64,000 nucleotides of DNA from Candidatus Cacconaster equi. GTDB lineage: Bacteria; Bacteroidota; Bacteroidia; Bacteroidales; UBA932. Positions 53,853-63,723 of the stretch are shown here, piece after piece. Each line of letters starts with the position of its first letter. Within the stretch, counting starts at the first letter, position 1. Location of the stretch: positions 1-64,000 of the forward strand of contig JAGHSK010000045.1 of assembly GCA_018065895.1 (NCBI GenBank), given 5' to 3'. Under the pieces are notes generated by a model that worked only from the letters and a program-made list of their open reading frames with translations, made no database searches and was not told the origin of the DNA. The position numbers were made by a program, and so were the translations under genes.

Positions 53853-54351
53853 GATTTTCAGAATACTGTTCCTCGTTCTGCTGTTCGTGCTTCAGGTAAT
53901 CATAAGCGAATACCTGAATCTCGGACCGTTCGTCTATATCTGCCTCGTTCCGATAATCATCCTGAATATTCCGTTGTCCACAAGAACATGGATTCTGTTG
54001 CTGGAGGCATTCGCAATCGGGTTGCTTCTCGACATGTTTTCGAATGGAGTCCTCGGGCTCAACTCTGCAGCCGCCGTCCTTCTTGCTGCCTGCCGCAAAC
54101 CGATCTACAAATTCACCGCCCGGCGTGACCGTCAGGACAAAACGGAGATTCCGAATGCCGGGAACATCGGAGCCAACAAATATCTGGAGTATCTGGCAGC
54201 CTGTACGGCCCTCTACATCCTTACCTATACGCTGATTGACGGAGCAGGCATAAACCCGTTCTGGTTGATTCTGGCCAAATTCCTGGCAAGCACTGCCGTC
54301 AACGTTCTTGTTGCGCTTCTCATAAACAGGGCCATACCCGAAAGGAGTTGA
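53842..54351 (+). CDS. mreD: Rod-shape determining protein MreD
   Basis: 169 residues with about five membrane helices (for example FRILFLVLLFVLQVIISEYL near the N-terminus). The family is recognised by its position and hydrophobic profile rather than by strong motifs; GLLLDMFSNGVLGLNS matches the common G-LxD-x-G-xxG segment. It partners MreC. The stop is one base before the mrdA ATG. Confidence 0.9.
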   Translation: MQNKIFRILFLVLLFVLQVIISEYLNLGPFVYICLVPIIILNIPLSTRTWILLLEAFAIGLLLDMFSNGVLGLNSAAAVLLAACRKPIYKFTARRDRQDKTEIPNAGNIGANKYLEYLAACTALYILTYTLIDGAGINPFWLILAKFLASTAVNVLVALLINRAIPERS

Positions 54352-54352
54352 T

Positions 54353-56197
54353 ATGGCTATTTCCAGAGACAGGCGGAGCGCATTGATTACTATGATGGTG
54401 GTTGCATTTATTGTAATCGCAATTCGTCTGTTCTCTGTACAGATTCTTGACAAGCAGTACCGTATCACGGCTGAAAACAATGCCTTGAAATATACGACCC
54501 GGTATCCTGCACGAGGGCGCATAATAGATAGGAACGGTGAGATTCTCGTAGGAAACAAACTGACCTACGACATTATGGTGACCCCTATCGACGTAAGGGA
54601 GTTCGACACTCTCGAACTGTGCAGAATTTTCGATTTGGACACCTCCATCGTAAAGGAAAAGTTCAGGGAATACAGGACGTACCGCACCAAAATAGGGTAT
54701 CAGACACTCACTTTCAAGAAGCAGGTTTCCAATGAACAGTACAACATGTTCATAGAAAAAGCGTTCATGTTTCCTGGATTCACCGGAATGCCCCGCACGT
54801 CAAGGACATATCCTTTCAATGCCGGAGGCAACCTCCTGGGCTATATATCCGAGGTTGACGCGGATTACATCAAGAAGCATCCGGAATACAGAAGCGGAGA
54901 CTACGCCGGCAAAACCGGAATGGAGGAGGCTTACGAAAAACTGCTGCGTGGGGAAAAGGGTTACACCATCTATCTCCGCGATTCACGCAACAGGATAATG
55001 GAGCCATATGCTAATGGAGAATACGACAAGTTAGCCGTTCCGGGGACCGACGTGGTAACCACAATTGACGCTCATCTCCAGGCATACGGCGAGCAGTTGA
55101 TGAAAAACAAAGTGGGTTCTCTCGTGGCAATCGAGCCATCGACCGGAGAGGTCCTCACAATGGTTTCAAGCCCCGGAATAAACGTCGAGCAACTCGCTGA
55201 AATAAGCAAATACTATCGCGACATAGTTACGGACCCGTATAAGCCGATGTTCAACAGGGCGGTGATGTCTCCGCAGCCTCCCGGATCGGTGTTCAAACTC
55301 GTCAACGGCCTGATCGGACTTCAGGAAGGAGTCCTAACGCCACAGACACAATACCCTTGCCACAGAGGATACGTTATCGGAAATTTGAGAGTAGGCTGCC
55401 ACAATCACTCGAGCCCGCTCAATATGTATCAGTCCATAATGATGTCGTGCAACGCATATTACTGTTACGTTTTCCGCTCAATCATCGACAATCCGAAATA
55501 CGGCAGTGTGCGTGAAGCCTTCAACAAATGGAAAGCCTATACCGAAAGTTTCGGATTCGGAAAGAAACTCGGAACCGACATTCCATCAGAGCAGGCGGGC
55601 ACAATGCCTACCGCAGAGCGGTACGACAAACTTCACGGCAAGAACAGATGGAAATCCATATCGATAATATCCCTTTCCATAGGCCAGGGAGAGATTGGCT
55701 GTACTCCGATGCATATCGCCAACTTTGCAGCCACACTGGCCAACAGGGGGTATTACTACATCCCACACATTCAGAAGGACACGCCTGAGGCGCCTATTAA
55801 TTCTTCATTCAAGGAGCGCCATTACACTATGGTGGATACCTCATATTTCACGGAGGTCGTCAAGGGAATGTATATGGCCATCAACGGGGAAGCGGGCGCA
55901 ACTGCGCGCATAGCAAAGATCCCTGGTGTAATAGCCTGCGGAAAGACCGGAACTGCCCAGAATCCACATGGTGACGACCACTCCGTATTCATCTGCTTCG
56001 CCCCTATGGACAACCCCAGAATAGCCGTCGCCGCATATGTGGAGAACGGAGGGTTCGGAGCTACCTGGGCCGCTCCTATCGCCTCCCTGCTGGTGGAGAA
56101 ATATCTCAACGGAAAAATAGCGCCTGAAAGGGCTTACCTTGAGCAACGGGTTACAGAGGGTAACCTGATGTACAAAGTCAAAGTTAAAAAAAGATGA
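54353..56197 (+). CDS. mrdA: Penicillin-binding protein 2 (elongation-specific transpeptidase)
   Basis: 614 residues of class B PBP. One membrane helix (about 9-28), a pedestal domain (KYTTRYPARGRIIDRNGEIL split about 40-65) and the transpeptidase domain with Ser312-x-x-Lys315 in PGSVFK, SCN in MMSCNAYY and KTGTAQN. It cross-links new glycan made by RodA. A GTTAC-rich spacing is absent; it is coupled to mreD and overlaps rodA by four bases. Confidence 0.94.
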   Translation: MAISRDRRSALITMMVVAFIVIAIRLFSVQILDKQYRITAENNALKYTTRYPARGRIIDRNGEILVGNKLTYDIMVTPIDVREFDTLELCRIFDLDTSIVKEKFREYRTYRTKIGYQTLTFKKQVSNEQYNMFIEKAFMFPGFTGMPRTSRTYPFNAGGNLLGYISEVDADYIKKHPEYRSGDYAGKTGMEEAYEKLLRGEKGYTIYLRDSRNRIMEPYANGEYDKLAVPGTDVVTTIDAHLQAYGEQLMKNKVGSLVAIEPSTGEVLTMVSSPGINVEQLAEISKYYRDIVTDPYKPMFNRAVMSPQPPGSVFKLVNGLIGLQEGVLTPQTQYPCHRGYVIGNLRVGCHNHSSPLNMYQSIMMSCNAYYCYVFRSIIDNPKYGSVREAFNKWKAYTESFGFGKKLGTDIPSEQAGTMPTAERYDKLHGKNRWKSISIISLSIGQGEIGCTPMHIANFAATLANRGYYYIPHIQKDTPEAPINSSFKERHYTMVDTSYFTEVVKGMYMAINGEAGATARIAKIPGVIACGKTGTAQNPHGDDHSVFICFAPMDNPRIAVAAYVENGGFGATWAAPIASLLVEKYLNGKIAPERAYLEQRVTEGNLMYKVKVKKR

Positions 56198-57627
56198 TGC
56201 AGCCCGCCACATATCGAAAACTTGATTGGGTCCTGATAGGAACATATCTTTTCCTCGTTCTCTTCGGGTGGATGAACATCTATTCATCCTCATCTATGGA
56301 CAGCGGCAGCCTGCTCGATTTCAAGACCAAGTATGGGATGCACCTGATATGGATCGCATCGTCATTCCTGATTGCGACGCTCATCATCACGGTCATTTCA
56401 CCGAAGTTATATAGTTCGATAAGCTGGCCTTTCTACTTTGTCATGGCATTGCTGCTGCTTGCCGTGGCATTCGTCGGGGTGGAGGTCAACGGATCGAAAT
56501 CCTGGCTTGAAATAGGGCCGATAAGATTCCAGCCTGCCGAATTCTCAAAAATATCCACGTCCCTGCTTCTGGCCTACATAATGAGCAAATACGACTTCTC
56601 CTTCAAGTCCAAACGTGACGTGATAAAGGTGGTTCTTGTCCTGTTGATCCCGATGGTGTTCATTCTCTTGGAGAAAGAGACAGGCTCCGCTTTGGTATAT
56701 ATGGGATTTCTTCTCGTATTCTTCCGTGAAGGAATGTCAGGATGGGTTCTGGGGCTTGGGGCCATCTGCATATTGCTGTTCATCATCACCCTGCTTCTGC
56801 CAACGCTTACGACAATGCTGATATTCATCGGCATTCTGGCGGCAATCTGGGCATTTTATGCAAAGCACAACGGTGTTCTGGTTCTGTTCTTCGCAGGCCT
56901 GCTCATTCTGCTGCTTGCGTTCGCGCCACGCCTTTACGAAACCTTGTCCGACGGTTCGATGTTCATCGCAAAATATCCGGTTGAAATCTGGGTTGCCGCA
57001 ATCACGATTCCCCTCGCCCTCTTCTTTGCGATACGCGCGTATATGAGAGGCAACAAGACGATACGCAACGTGATGGCAGGGTATATTCTCGGCGTTGCGA
57101 TGATTTTCTCAGTGCAATTCATCTTCGACAACATACTGCAGGATCACCAGAGAGCCAGAATAGAAGTTCTGCTCGGAATACGTGACGACCCTATGGGAGT
57201 CGGGTACAACGTTCACCAGTCGCTCATCGCAATAGGTTCAGGAGGATTGTTCGGCAAAGGATACCTTAACGGCACTCAGACAAGGTTCAACTTTGTCCCG
57301 GAGCAGAGCACAGATTTCATTTTCTGCACTGTGGGCGAAGAATGGGGATTCATAGGGGCGATAGTTGTACTTGCCGCATATCTTGTCATGCTGATACGCC
57401 TGATCAACTCCGCGGAGAAACAGAACGACAGATTTACGAGGATATTCGGATATTGCGTGGCCTCCTGTCTGTTCATGCACGTACTGATAAACATAAGCAT
57501 GACAATAGGTTTGATGCCTGTGATCGGAATCCCGTTGCCGTTCCTGAGCTATGGGGGATCATCGCTCTGGGCATTTACAATTCTGCTGTTCATCTATATC
57601 CGAATGGATCTCGAAAAAAGGAAATAA
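56194..57627 (+). CDS. rodA: Peptidoglycan glycosyltransferase RodA
   Basis: 477 residues with ten or more membrane helices of the SEDS family. The helix and loop signatures are visible: NGSKSWLEIGPIRFQPAEFSKIS, EKETGSALVYMGF, and PVIGIPLPFLSYGGSS near the C-terminus, where the Asp and Pro residues of the catalytic groove are found. It is longer than E. coli RodA (370), because of an inserted hydrophobic block around 200-280. Works with PBP2 (mrdA) encoded just upstream. Confidence 0.94.
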   Translation: MMQPATYRKLDWVLIGTYLFLVLFGWMNIYSSSSMDSGSLLDFKTKYGMHLIWIASSFLIATLIITVISPKLYSSISWPFYFVMALLLLAVAFVGVEVNGSKSWLEIGPIRFQPAEFSKISTSLLLAYIMSKYDFSFKSKRDVIKVVLVLLIPMVFILLEKETGSALVYMGFLLVFFREGMSGWVLGLGAICILLFIITLLLPTLTTMLIFIGILAAIWAFYAKHNGVLVLFFAGLLILLLAFAPRLYETLSDGSMFIAKYPVEIWVAAITIPLALFFAIRAYMRGNKTIRNVMAGYILGVAMIFSVQFIFDNILQDHQRARIEVLLGIRDDPMGVGYNVHQSLIAIGSGGLFGKGYLNGTQTRFNFVPEQSTDFIFCTVGEEWGFIGAIVVLAAYLVMLIRLINSAEKQNDRFTRIFGYCVASCLFMHVLINISMTIGLMPVIGIPLPFLSYGGSSLWAFTILLFIYIRMDLEKRK

Positions 57628-57655
57628 TAAATAATAATCTTAAAAATACTGTACT

Positions 57656-60469
57656 ATGCCACTCAAATTCGTCGACCGTCACAACGGTCCAAGAGCTCAA
57701 GAAGAGCAGGAAATGCTGAAAGTCCTCGGCGTAAACAGCCTGGAAGAGCTTGTAAGGCAAACCGTTCCTGAAGACATTCTGCTTAAGGATCTTCTGAATC
57801 TTTCTCCTGCAGTCAGCGAAAGCCAATACACTGCAAAACTTAAGGAAATCGCATCAAAGAACAGAAAATTCCGTTCACTTATCGGAATGGGATTCTACGG
57901 TACCGCTTCTCCAGCCGTCATCATCCGCAATATCTTCGAGAACCCGTCCTGGTACACTTCATACACTCCGTACCAAGCCGAAATCTCCCAAGGGCGTTTG
58001 GAAGCCCTTATCAACTTCCAGACAATGATCAGCTCCCTGACAGGATTCAGTCTTGCGAACTGTTCAATGCTGGACGATGCCACAGCATCGGGCGAAGCGA
58101 TGAGAATGATGTATGAACTTCGAAGCCGAGACGCCGTGAAGGCCGGTAAGAATGTCATTTTCGTCGACCAGAACATATTTCCTCAGGTTCTTTCCGTAAT
58201 GAAAACACGTGCATGGGGCCTCGGAATCGAAATCCATACCGGCGACTTCAGGACATATGAGTTCGAAGAAAAATGCTACGGTGCATTCGTCCAATACCCT
58301 GCAGCAAACGGCGAAGTACGCGACTATGCAGAATTCTGCGAAAAAGCACATCAGGCAGGCTGTCTCGTTTCCGCATATTGCGACCTTCTCTCACTCGCAC
58401 TTCTCAAGGAGCCTGCAGCCTGGGGCGCAGACATAGTTTGCGGTACAACTCAGAGGTTCGGACTTCCAATGGGATTTGGCGGACCGGCAGCAGGATATAT
58501 GGCCTGCTCTGACAAATATAAGAGAAATCTCCCGGGACGTATCATAGGCATCTCCGTTGACCGTCTCGGAAAGAATGCCGTACGACTCGCACTACAGACA
58601 CGCGAACAGCATATCAAGAGAGAGAAAGCAACCTCCAACATCTGCACCGCTACCGCTCTGATGGCTACAATGACTGGAATGTTCGCCATATGGCATGGTC
58701 CGAAAGGCATCACTGAAATAGCGATGAACGCTTACGGATTCGCACACGCATTCGCAGGCAAACTGATAGAGGCAGGATACAAGCTTTCGACCGACAAGTT
58801 CTTCGATACAATCGAGATAATGGATGCCCCTGTAGAGCAGATCCGCAGAAAGGCAGAAGCAGCAGGATTCAACTTCTTCTATACTGCAGAAGGCAACATC
58901 CGTATCAGTTTCGATGAACTTTCAACCTGCGAAGAAGCAAAGGTTCTCGGTGAAATATTCGGATGCAAGGAGGGATGCCCGGCAGCTCCGGAAAAGCCTT
59001 CCTTCATGAAGAGAGAAAGCGCCATACTCACTCAGAAGGTATTCAACGCCTATCATTCTGAAACCGAGATGATGCGCTACATCAAAAAGCTCGAGCGCAA
59101 GGACATCTCCCTGACACACTCCATGATTCCTCTTGGAAGCTGCACGATGAAGCTCAACGCGGCTGTCGAGATGATGCCTCTTTCATGGAGCGAATTCGGG
59201 AACGTACATCCTTATGCACCGGCAGAGCAGTGCGAAGGTACAATGCAGATAATAAAGGAACTTGAACACGACCTTGCAGTTATCACCGGATTTGACGGTT
59301 GCTCGCTCCAGCCTAACAGCGGTGCAGCAGGTGAATATGCCGGACTTATGACAATCCGCAATTTCCATCACGCCAACGGAGGTGACAACCGCAACATAAT
59401 GATCATCCCTACTTCCGCTCACGGAACAAACCCTGCATCAGCTGCAATGGCAGGCTTTGACATCGTGCTGGTAAACTGCGACGACAAGGGGAACATCAAC
59501 GTTGACGAACTCCGCGAAAAAGCCGCACAGGCAGGTGCCAACCTCGCCGGAATGATGATTACATATCCGTCAACCCACGGTGTGTTTGAGGTGAAGATTC
59601 GTGAAATCGCAGCCATCATCCACAAAGAGGGTGGTCTGCTTTATATGGACGGTGCGAATATGAATGCCCAGGTGGGCCTCACCAACCCCGGATTCATCGG
59701 AGCTGACGTGTGTCACCTCAACCTCCACAAGACATTCGCAATGCCTCACGGAGGCGGCGGTCCTGGCGTAGGTCCTATCTGCTGCACAAGCGCGCTCAAA
59801 CCATATCTTCCTGGCCATCCTGTAGTGGAGGAGTGCGGTGGGAAAGGCATCACTTCAGTAAGTGCAGCCCCTTACGGAAGCCCGCTGCTTCTGCCTATCA
59901 CCCACGCATATATCAAACTTCTTGGTCCTGACGGACTGCGCAAGGTGAGTGAAATTGCGATCCTCAACGCAAATTATATGTCAGCAAAGCTGATGCCTGA
60001 GCTCAAGACCCTCTATTCAGGCGCTACCGGTCGCGTTGCGCACGAATGCATCATCGATCTCCAGCATTTCCGTGCAGAATATGGAGTTGATGCCACTGAC
60101 GTTGCAAAGCGACTGATGGATTTCGGATTCCATGCTCCTACCCTTTCATTCCCTGTTCACGAGACTCTTATGATCGAGCCTACCGAGAGTGAGCCTCTCA
60201 GCGAACTTGACCGCTTCGTGGAGGCCCTCAAGTGCATAGTGGCTGAATGTGAAGAGATCAAGGCAGGCCGATCTGACAAGGAGGACAACCCTCTCAAGAT
60301 GGCGCCTCACACTGCCGAAGAGGTTTGCGGAAACGAGTGGAGTCACCCTTACAGCCGCGAGCAGGCTGCCTACCCTCTCGACTGGGTACGCGACAACAAG
60401 TTCTGGCCTGCATCAAGCCGCGTTGACAATGGTTACGGAGACCGCAACCTTGTAACAGTCGTGGAATAA
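57656..60469 (+). CDS. gcvP: Glycine dehydrogenase (decarboxylating), P-protein of the glycine cleavage system
   Basis: 937 residues, the single-chain form with both halves fused. It decarboxylates glycine with pyridoxal phosphate and passes the aminomethyl group to the lipoyl H-protein. The PLP-lysine is Lys692 in NLHKTFAMPHGGGGPG; SAHGTNPASAAM and NSGAAGEYAGL are other PLP contacts. The N-terminal half keeps GMGFYGTASPAVI. The other gcv genes are not in the window. It starts 28 bases after rodA with no TAnnTTTG box, so read-through is possible. No glycine riboswitch is visible in that gap. Confidence 0.96.
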   Translation: MPLKFVDRHNGPRAQEEQEMLKVLGVNSLEELVRQTVPEDILLKDLLNLSPAVSESQYTAKLKEIASKNRKFRSLIGMGFYGTASPAVIIRNIFENPSWYTSYTPYQAEISQGRLEALINFQTMISSLTGFSLANCSMLDDATASGEAMRMMYELRSRDAVKAGKNVIFVDQNIFPQVLSVMKTRAWGLGIEIHTGDFRTYEFEEKCYGAFVQYPAANGEVRDYAEFCEKAHQAGCLVSAYCDLLSLALLKEPAAWGADIVCGTTQRFGLPMGFGGPAAGYMACSDKYKRNLPGRIIGISVDRLGKNAVRLALQTREQHIKREKATSNICTATALMATMTGMFAIWHGPKGITEIAMNAYGFAHAFAGKLIEAGYKLSTDKFFDTIEIMDAPVEQIRRKAEAAGFNFFYTAEGNIRISFDELSTCEEAKVLGEIFGCKEGCPAAPEKPSFMKRESAILTQKVFNAYHSETEMMRYIKKLERKDISLTHSMIPLGSCTMKLNAAVEMMPLSWSEFGNVHPYAPAEQCEGTMQIIKELEHDLAVITGFDGCSLQPNSGAAGEYAGLMTIRNFHHANGGDNRNIMIIPTSAHGTNPASAAMAGFDIVLVNCDDKGNINVDELREKAAQAGANLAGMMITYPSTHGVFEVKIREIAAIIHKEGGLLYMDGANMNAQVGLTNPGFIGADVCHLNLHKTFAMPHGGGGPGVGPICCTSALKPYLPGHPVVEECGGKGITSVSAAPYGSPLLLPITHAYIKLLGPDGLRKVSEIAILNANYMSAKLMPELKTLYSGATGRVAHECIIDLQHFRAEYGVDATDVAKRLMDFGFHAPTLSFPVHETLMIEPTESEPLSELDRFVEALKCIVAECEEIKAGRSDKEDNPLKMAPHTAEEVCGNEWSHPYSREQAAYPLDWVRDNKFWPASSRVDNGYGDRNLVTVVE

Positions 60470-60472
60470 AGT

Positions 60473-61288
60473 ATGCGTGTTCACGCGCTATATTTCAGTG
60501 CAACTTTGACGACGAAGAGAGTCGTGGAGGCGATTGCCTCCGCGACTGCCTCTGCGTTGTCTGTGACATCTTTCGACACGCACGACGTCACGACTCCATC
60601 TGCAAGGGAAAAACGGCTTGAATTCTCTGCAGATGATATCGTAATATTCGGTACGCCCGTATACATCGGGCGTGTTCCGAATCTCATAAAGCCATACCTT
60701 GAAACTATTTGCGGCGGTGGAGCTACCGGCATTCCCGTCGTAGTTTACGGCAACCGCCATTTCGATGACGCTCTGGTGGAACTGTACGATCTGATGACCA
60801 ACGGCGGGTTCCGCTGCATCGCGGGAGCGGCCTTCATCGGAGAGCACTCTTTCTCACGCAAACTTGGAGAAGGCCGGCCTGACGCGGCAGATATGGAAGT
60901 TGCATCGGAATTCGGAGAGAAGATTGCACAGATTGTCCGGAATTCCGCAGGCGTCTCTCCTCAGCGGCCGGATATTCCCGGCAGCCGCCCGTACCGCTTC
61001 TTCAAGGCGGTGGACGATGAGGGTAAACCTTTCGATATCCGCAAGGTCAAGCCTGTGACCGACAGTGGCAAATGCAACAAGTGCGGTGTCTGTGTACGAA
61101 TATGCCCGATGGGGGCCATCGATCCTCAGGACCAGTCTCTCGTTCCCGGAATCTGCATCAAATGCGGAGCCTGCGTCAAGAGATGCCCAACCGGGGCCAA
61201 ATCATTCGCCGACACGGAATATCTCCGCCACCTGGCAATCCTCGAGCGCGACCATATCTCCCGCAAGGAGCCAGTGCTATTCTTCTGA
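60473..61288 (+). CDS. EFR1-type flavodoxin-ferredoxin fusion protein
   Basis: 271 residues. The N-terminal part (about 1-165) is a flavodoxin-like fold starting HALYFSATLTTKRVVEAI with the FMN-phosphate loop and VIFGTPVYIGRVPN. The C-terminal part has two [4Fe-4S] clusters, CNKCGVCVRICP and CIKCGACVKRCP (about 203-214 and 222-233). Likely an electron carrier with an unknown partner. It follows gcvP by three bases; its 3' end is five bases from the opposing lactonase stop. Confidence 0.88.
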   Translation: MRVHALYFSATLTTKRVVEAIASATASALSVTSFDTHDVTTPSAREKRLEFSADDIVIFGTPVYIGRVPNLIKPYLETICGGGATGIPVVVYGNRHFDDALVELYDLMTNGGFRCIAGAAFIGEHSFSRKLGEGRPDAADMEVASEFGEKIAQIVRNSAGVSPQRPDIPGSRPYRFFKAVDDEGKPFDIRKVKPVTDSGKCNKCGVCVRICPMGAIDPQDQSLVPGICIKCGACVKRCPTGAKSFADTEYLRHLAILERDHISRKEPVLFF

Positions 61289-61293
61289 AAAAA

Positions 61294-62391
61294 TCACTCG
61301 ATGACCGTCAGGACAGGGCACTTCGCTGAAATTCTCTTTTCAGCCATTTCGCTCATCAATCCGCTGACGGGGTCAATCTGGAAAAACTGAATCAGGTCAC
61401 TGTTCTTGCAAGGTACGATCATCGTGCAGCCATCCGGAAGAATCGTGAAGTTGCGGGGATGAAGCGCTGTGCTGCAAGAAGATTTGCGCGCCGCCATGCC
61501 ATTGCTGTCCAGTTCGAAAATAGCTATCTTGTCCGCTCCGTTACGGAGAGAGGCATACAGATATTTCCCATTCGGATGCAGTTGGATATCTCCTCCAGCC
61601 TGAGTGTTGACTCCGCTCACGAGCGGGTTGTTTGCAATGACCTCATCGTCGGAATCTCCGATGAAGAGGCGCTGAATGAGCCGCATCTCGATATTGTCCC
61701 CGGTCCTGTCCTCTTTCAACATATACACATAAAGCTCGCAACTGACCTCTGAAAGAAGGTAAAGCCTTGTTCCTTTTGCATTTATCGCCATATGGCGCGG
61801 ACCTGAGCCAGGGGCGGTCCTCACGTCGAAAAGTGAATCCAGATGCAATCCACTCTCCTGCGAAATCTTCAGCACGTGAAGTCTGTCACCGCCGAGGTCT
61901 GATGCGAAGAGCCACTTCCCCGAGCTCTTGAACTGGTGGATGTGCGACGACCGCTGACGGACAGTGTCAAGCCCGCTGCAATTGAATCTGACAACCTGCG
62001 AAGCCGGTTTCACATATCCCTCTTCGACGGGAAACACAGAGATGCTTCCACCGGAATAGTCCCCTGTCATAAGATAGGTGCAAAGGCCCTGATCGGTCGC
62101 AACATCTCTTGTAACGATGAAGCAAGGGTCCATAGAGACTCCTTCTATGCAGGAAAGCCGTCTGTACGGGAACTTGTTCTCAAATGAAGAGATCTTCGAA
62201 TCCGCACCTGACTCTGAAACGGTATAGAAATATTTTCCGTCGGAGGAGAGAGCCAGATACGAAGCATTGTCAACAGCAACAGTGTCACACCCGAGAATCT
62301 CGAATGTAACACTGTCAACTTTCATCTTATATATCTGCTCGCCATAAGTTCCGACAAGCATCTGAAGAATCATGGCAAAAAGAAATGACAT
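61294..62391 (-). CDS. Lactonase-like seven-bladed beta-propeller protein
   Basis: 365 residues of the 6-phosphogluconolactonase (PgL/YbhE) propeller family. The N-terminus is a short hydrophobic stretch (MSFLFAMILQMLVGTYG) that may be a signal or just the first blade. Repeated blade motifs with SSDGKYFYTVSE, GTRLYLLSEVS and HPNGKYLYASLR are seen, and GSGPRHMAI holds the conserved metal-binding residues. Could hydrolyse 6-phosphogluconolactone; other oxidative pentose-phosphate genes are not nearby. Starts 27 bases after pgk. Confidence 0.85.
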   Translation of the reverse strand: MSFLFAMILQMLVGTYGEQIYKMKVDSVTFEILGCDTVAVDNASYLALSSDGKYFYTVSESGADSKISSFENKFPYRRLSCIEGVSMDPCFIVTRDVATDQGLCTYLMTGDYSGGSISVFPVEEGYVKPASQVVRFNCSGLDTVRQRSSHIHQFKSSGKWLFASDLGGDRLHVLKISQESGLHLDSLFDVRTAPGSGPRHMAINAKGTRLYLLSEVSCELYVYMLKEDRTGDNIEMRLIQRLFIGDSDDEVIANNPLVSGVNTQAGGDIQLHPNGKYLYASLRNGADKIAIFELDSNGMAARKSSCSTALHPRNFTILPDGCTMIVPCKNSDLIQFFQIDPVSGLMSEMAEKRISAKCPVLTVIE

Positions 62392-62418
62392 CCCTTGGAA
62401 CCTGTTTTGAAATGGTTC

Positions 62419-63669
62419 TTAATCGCGGATTGCCGCGATGCCTGGGAGGTCCTTCCCTTCAATGGCTTCAAGCATTGCGCCGCCACCTGTTGAGACATAA
62501 CTTACCTTATCGGCATATCCCATCTGCGAAACCGCAGCTACGGAATCACCGCCGCCTACGAGAGTATATGCGCCGTTTTCGGTTGCCTCGGCGAGAGCTT
62601 CAGCTATCTTGAGAGTACCTATGGCGAAATTCGGCAGTTCGAATACACCCACAGGTCCGTTCCACAGAACTGTCTTTGAAGAGACAATTATCTTTTTCCA
62701 ATTGTCTATTGAAGCCTGTCCGGCATCCATTCCCTCCCATCCTTCAGGAATTCTGCCGGAAGGGACAACCTTGACGTTTGCGTCGTTGCTGAAGGAGTCA
62801 GCTACTTTTGTCTCCACTGAAAGTGAAAGATTGACACCGTTTTCCTTTGCAAGCCTGATAATCTCAAGAGCATCCGGAATCAGGTCATCTTCGTGAAGGG
62901 AATTGCCTATGCTCCCACCCTGAGCCTTGATGAAGGTGTAGCCCATTCCTCCACCGATAATCAGATTGTCGACCTTTGTCACAAGGTTCTTCAGAACTTC
63001 AAGTTTTGAAGAAACCTTTGAACCGCCGATGATGGCAGTGAAAGGATGCTGCGCATTCTTGAGCACGTTGTCAATGGCCTTCACCTCATTCTGCATAAGG
63101 TATCCGAACATCTTGTCCTCTGGGAAATATTTTGCAATCAGGGCTGTTGAAGCGTGGGCGCGGTGAGCTGTACCGAATGCATCGTTGATATAGCAGTCGG
63201 CATATGAGGCAAGGACCTTCGTGAATTCCTTCTGGCTCTCTTTTATTGCAGCCTTTGCAGCCTTCTTCTCGTCGTCAGAAGCGTCCTCTGCAAGGCCACG
63301 CGGCTTGCCCTCCTCCTCTGCATAGAAACGCAGGTTTTCAAGGAGCAGCACCTCTCCACTCTTGAGAGCATCAGCCTCAGATTTCGCCCTCTGGCAGTCC
63401 GGCGCAAACTTGACGGTTGTGCCGAGATATTTTTCCAATCTTGCAACGATATGCTTCAAGGAAAGCTTGTCAGATGGTCCCTTCGGGCGTCCGAGATGGG
63501 ACATGATAATGAGGGAGCCACCTTCTGAGAGTACCTTCTTCAAAGTAGGAATAGCGGCACGGATGCGTGTGTCATCTGTAATTTCGAGGGCGTCATTCAA
63601 AGGAACGTTGAAATCGACGCGTACAATGGCTTTCTTGCCACTGAAGTCATAAGAATCTATATTTTTCAT
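62419..63669 (-). CDS. pgk: Phosphoglycerate kinase
   Basis: 416 residues; transfers phosphate from 1,3-bisphosphoglycerate to ADP. Motifs intact: [12 protein letters not shown] (about 13-24), [44 protein letters not shown] and GGGDSVAAV. Start 63669 (MKNIDSYDF) follows the box at 63690-63697 by 20 bases; the open frame to 63738 crosses the promoter. Confidence 0.97.
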   Translation of the reverse strand: MKNIDSYDFSGKKAIVRVDFNVPLNDALEITDDTRIRAAIPTLKKVLSEGGSLIIMSHLGRPKGPSDKLSLKHIVARLEKYLGTTVKFAPDCQRAKSEADALKSGEVLLLENLRFYAEEEGKPRGLAEDASDDEKKAAKAAIKESQKEFTKVLASYADCYINDAFGTAHRAHASTALIAKYFPEDKMFGYLMQNEVKAIDNVLKNAQHPFTAIIGGSKVSSKLEVLKNLVTKVDNLIIGGGMGYTFIKAQGGSIGNSLHEDDLIPDALEIIRLAKENGVNLSLSVETKVADSFSNDANVKVVPSGRIPEGWEGMDAGQASIDNWKKIIVSSKTVLWNGPVGVFELPNFAIGTLKIAEALAEATENGAYTLVGGGDSVAAVSQMGYADKVSYVSTGGGAMLEAIEGKDLPGIAAIRD

Positions 63670-63689
63670 CCTTCTAGAGTTTTCAACTG

Positions 63690-63717
63690 CAAAATTAGAA
63701 AAAATATGGTAACTTTG
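63690..63717. promoter_or_regulatory. Divergent -7 boxes between pgk and the methyltransferase gene
   Basis: Minus-strand TAATTTTG at 63690-63697 and plus-strand TAACTTTG at 63710-63717, separated by 12 bp. The plus ATG (63724) begins seven bases past its box. Confidence 0.65.
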
Positions 63718-63723
63718 TAAGTT

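Noticed and set aside
57628-57655. Glycine riboswitch upstream of gcvP
   Set aside because: Only 28 A/T-rich bases separate rodA from gcvP, too short for the aptamer.
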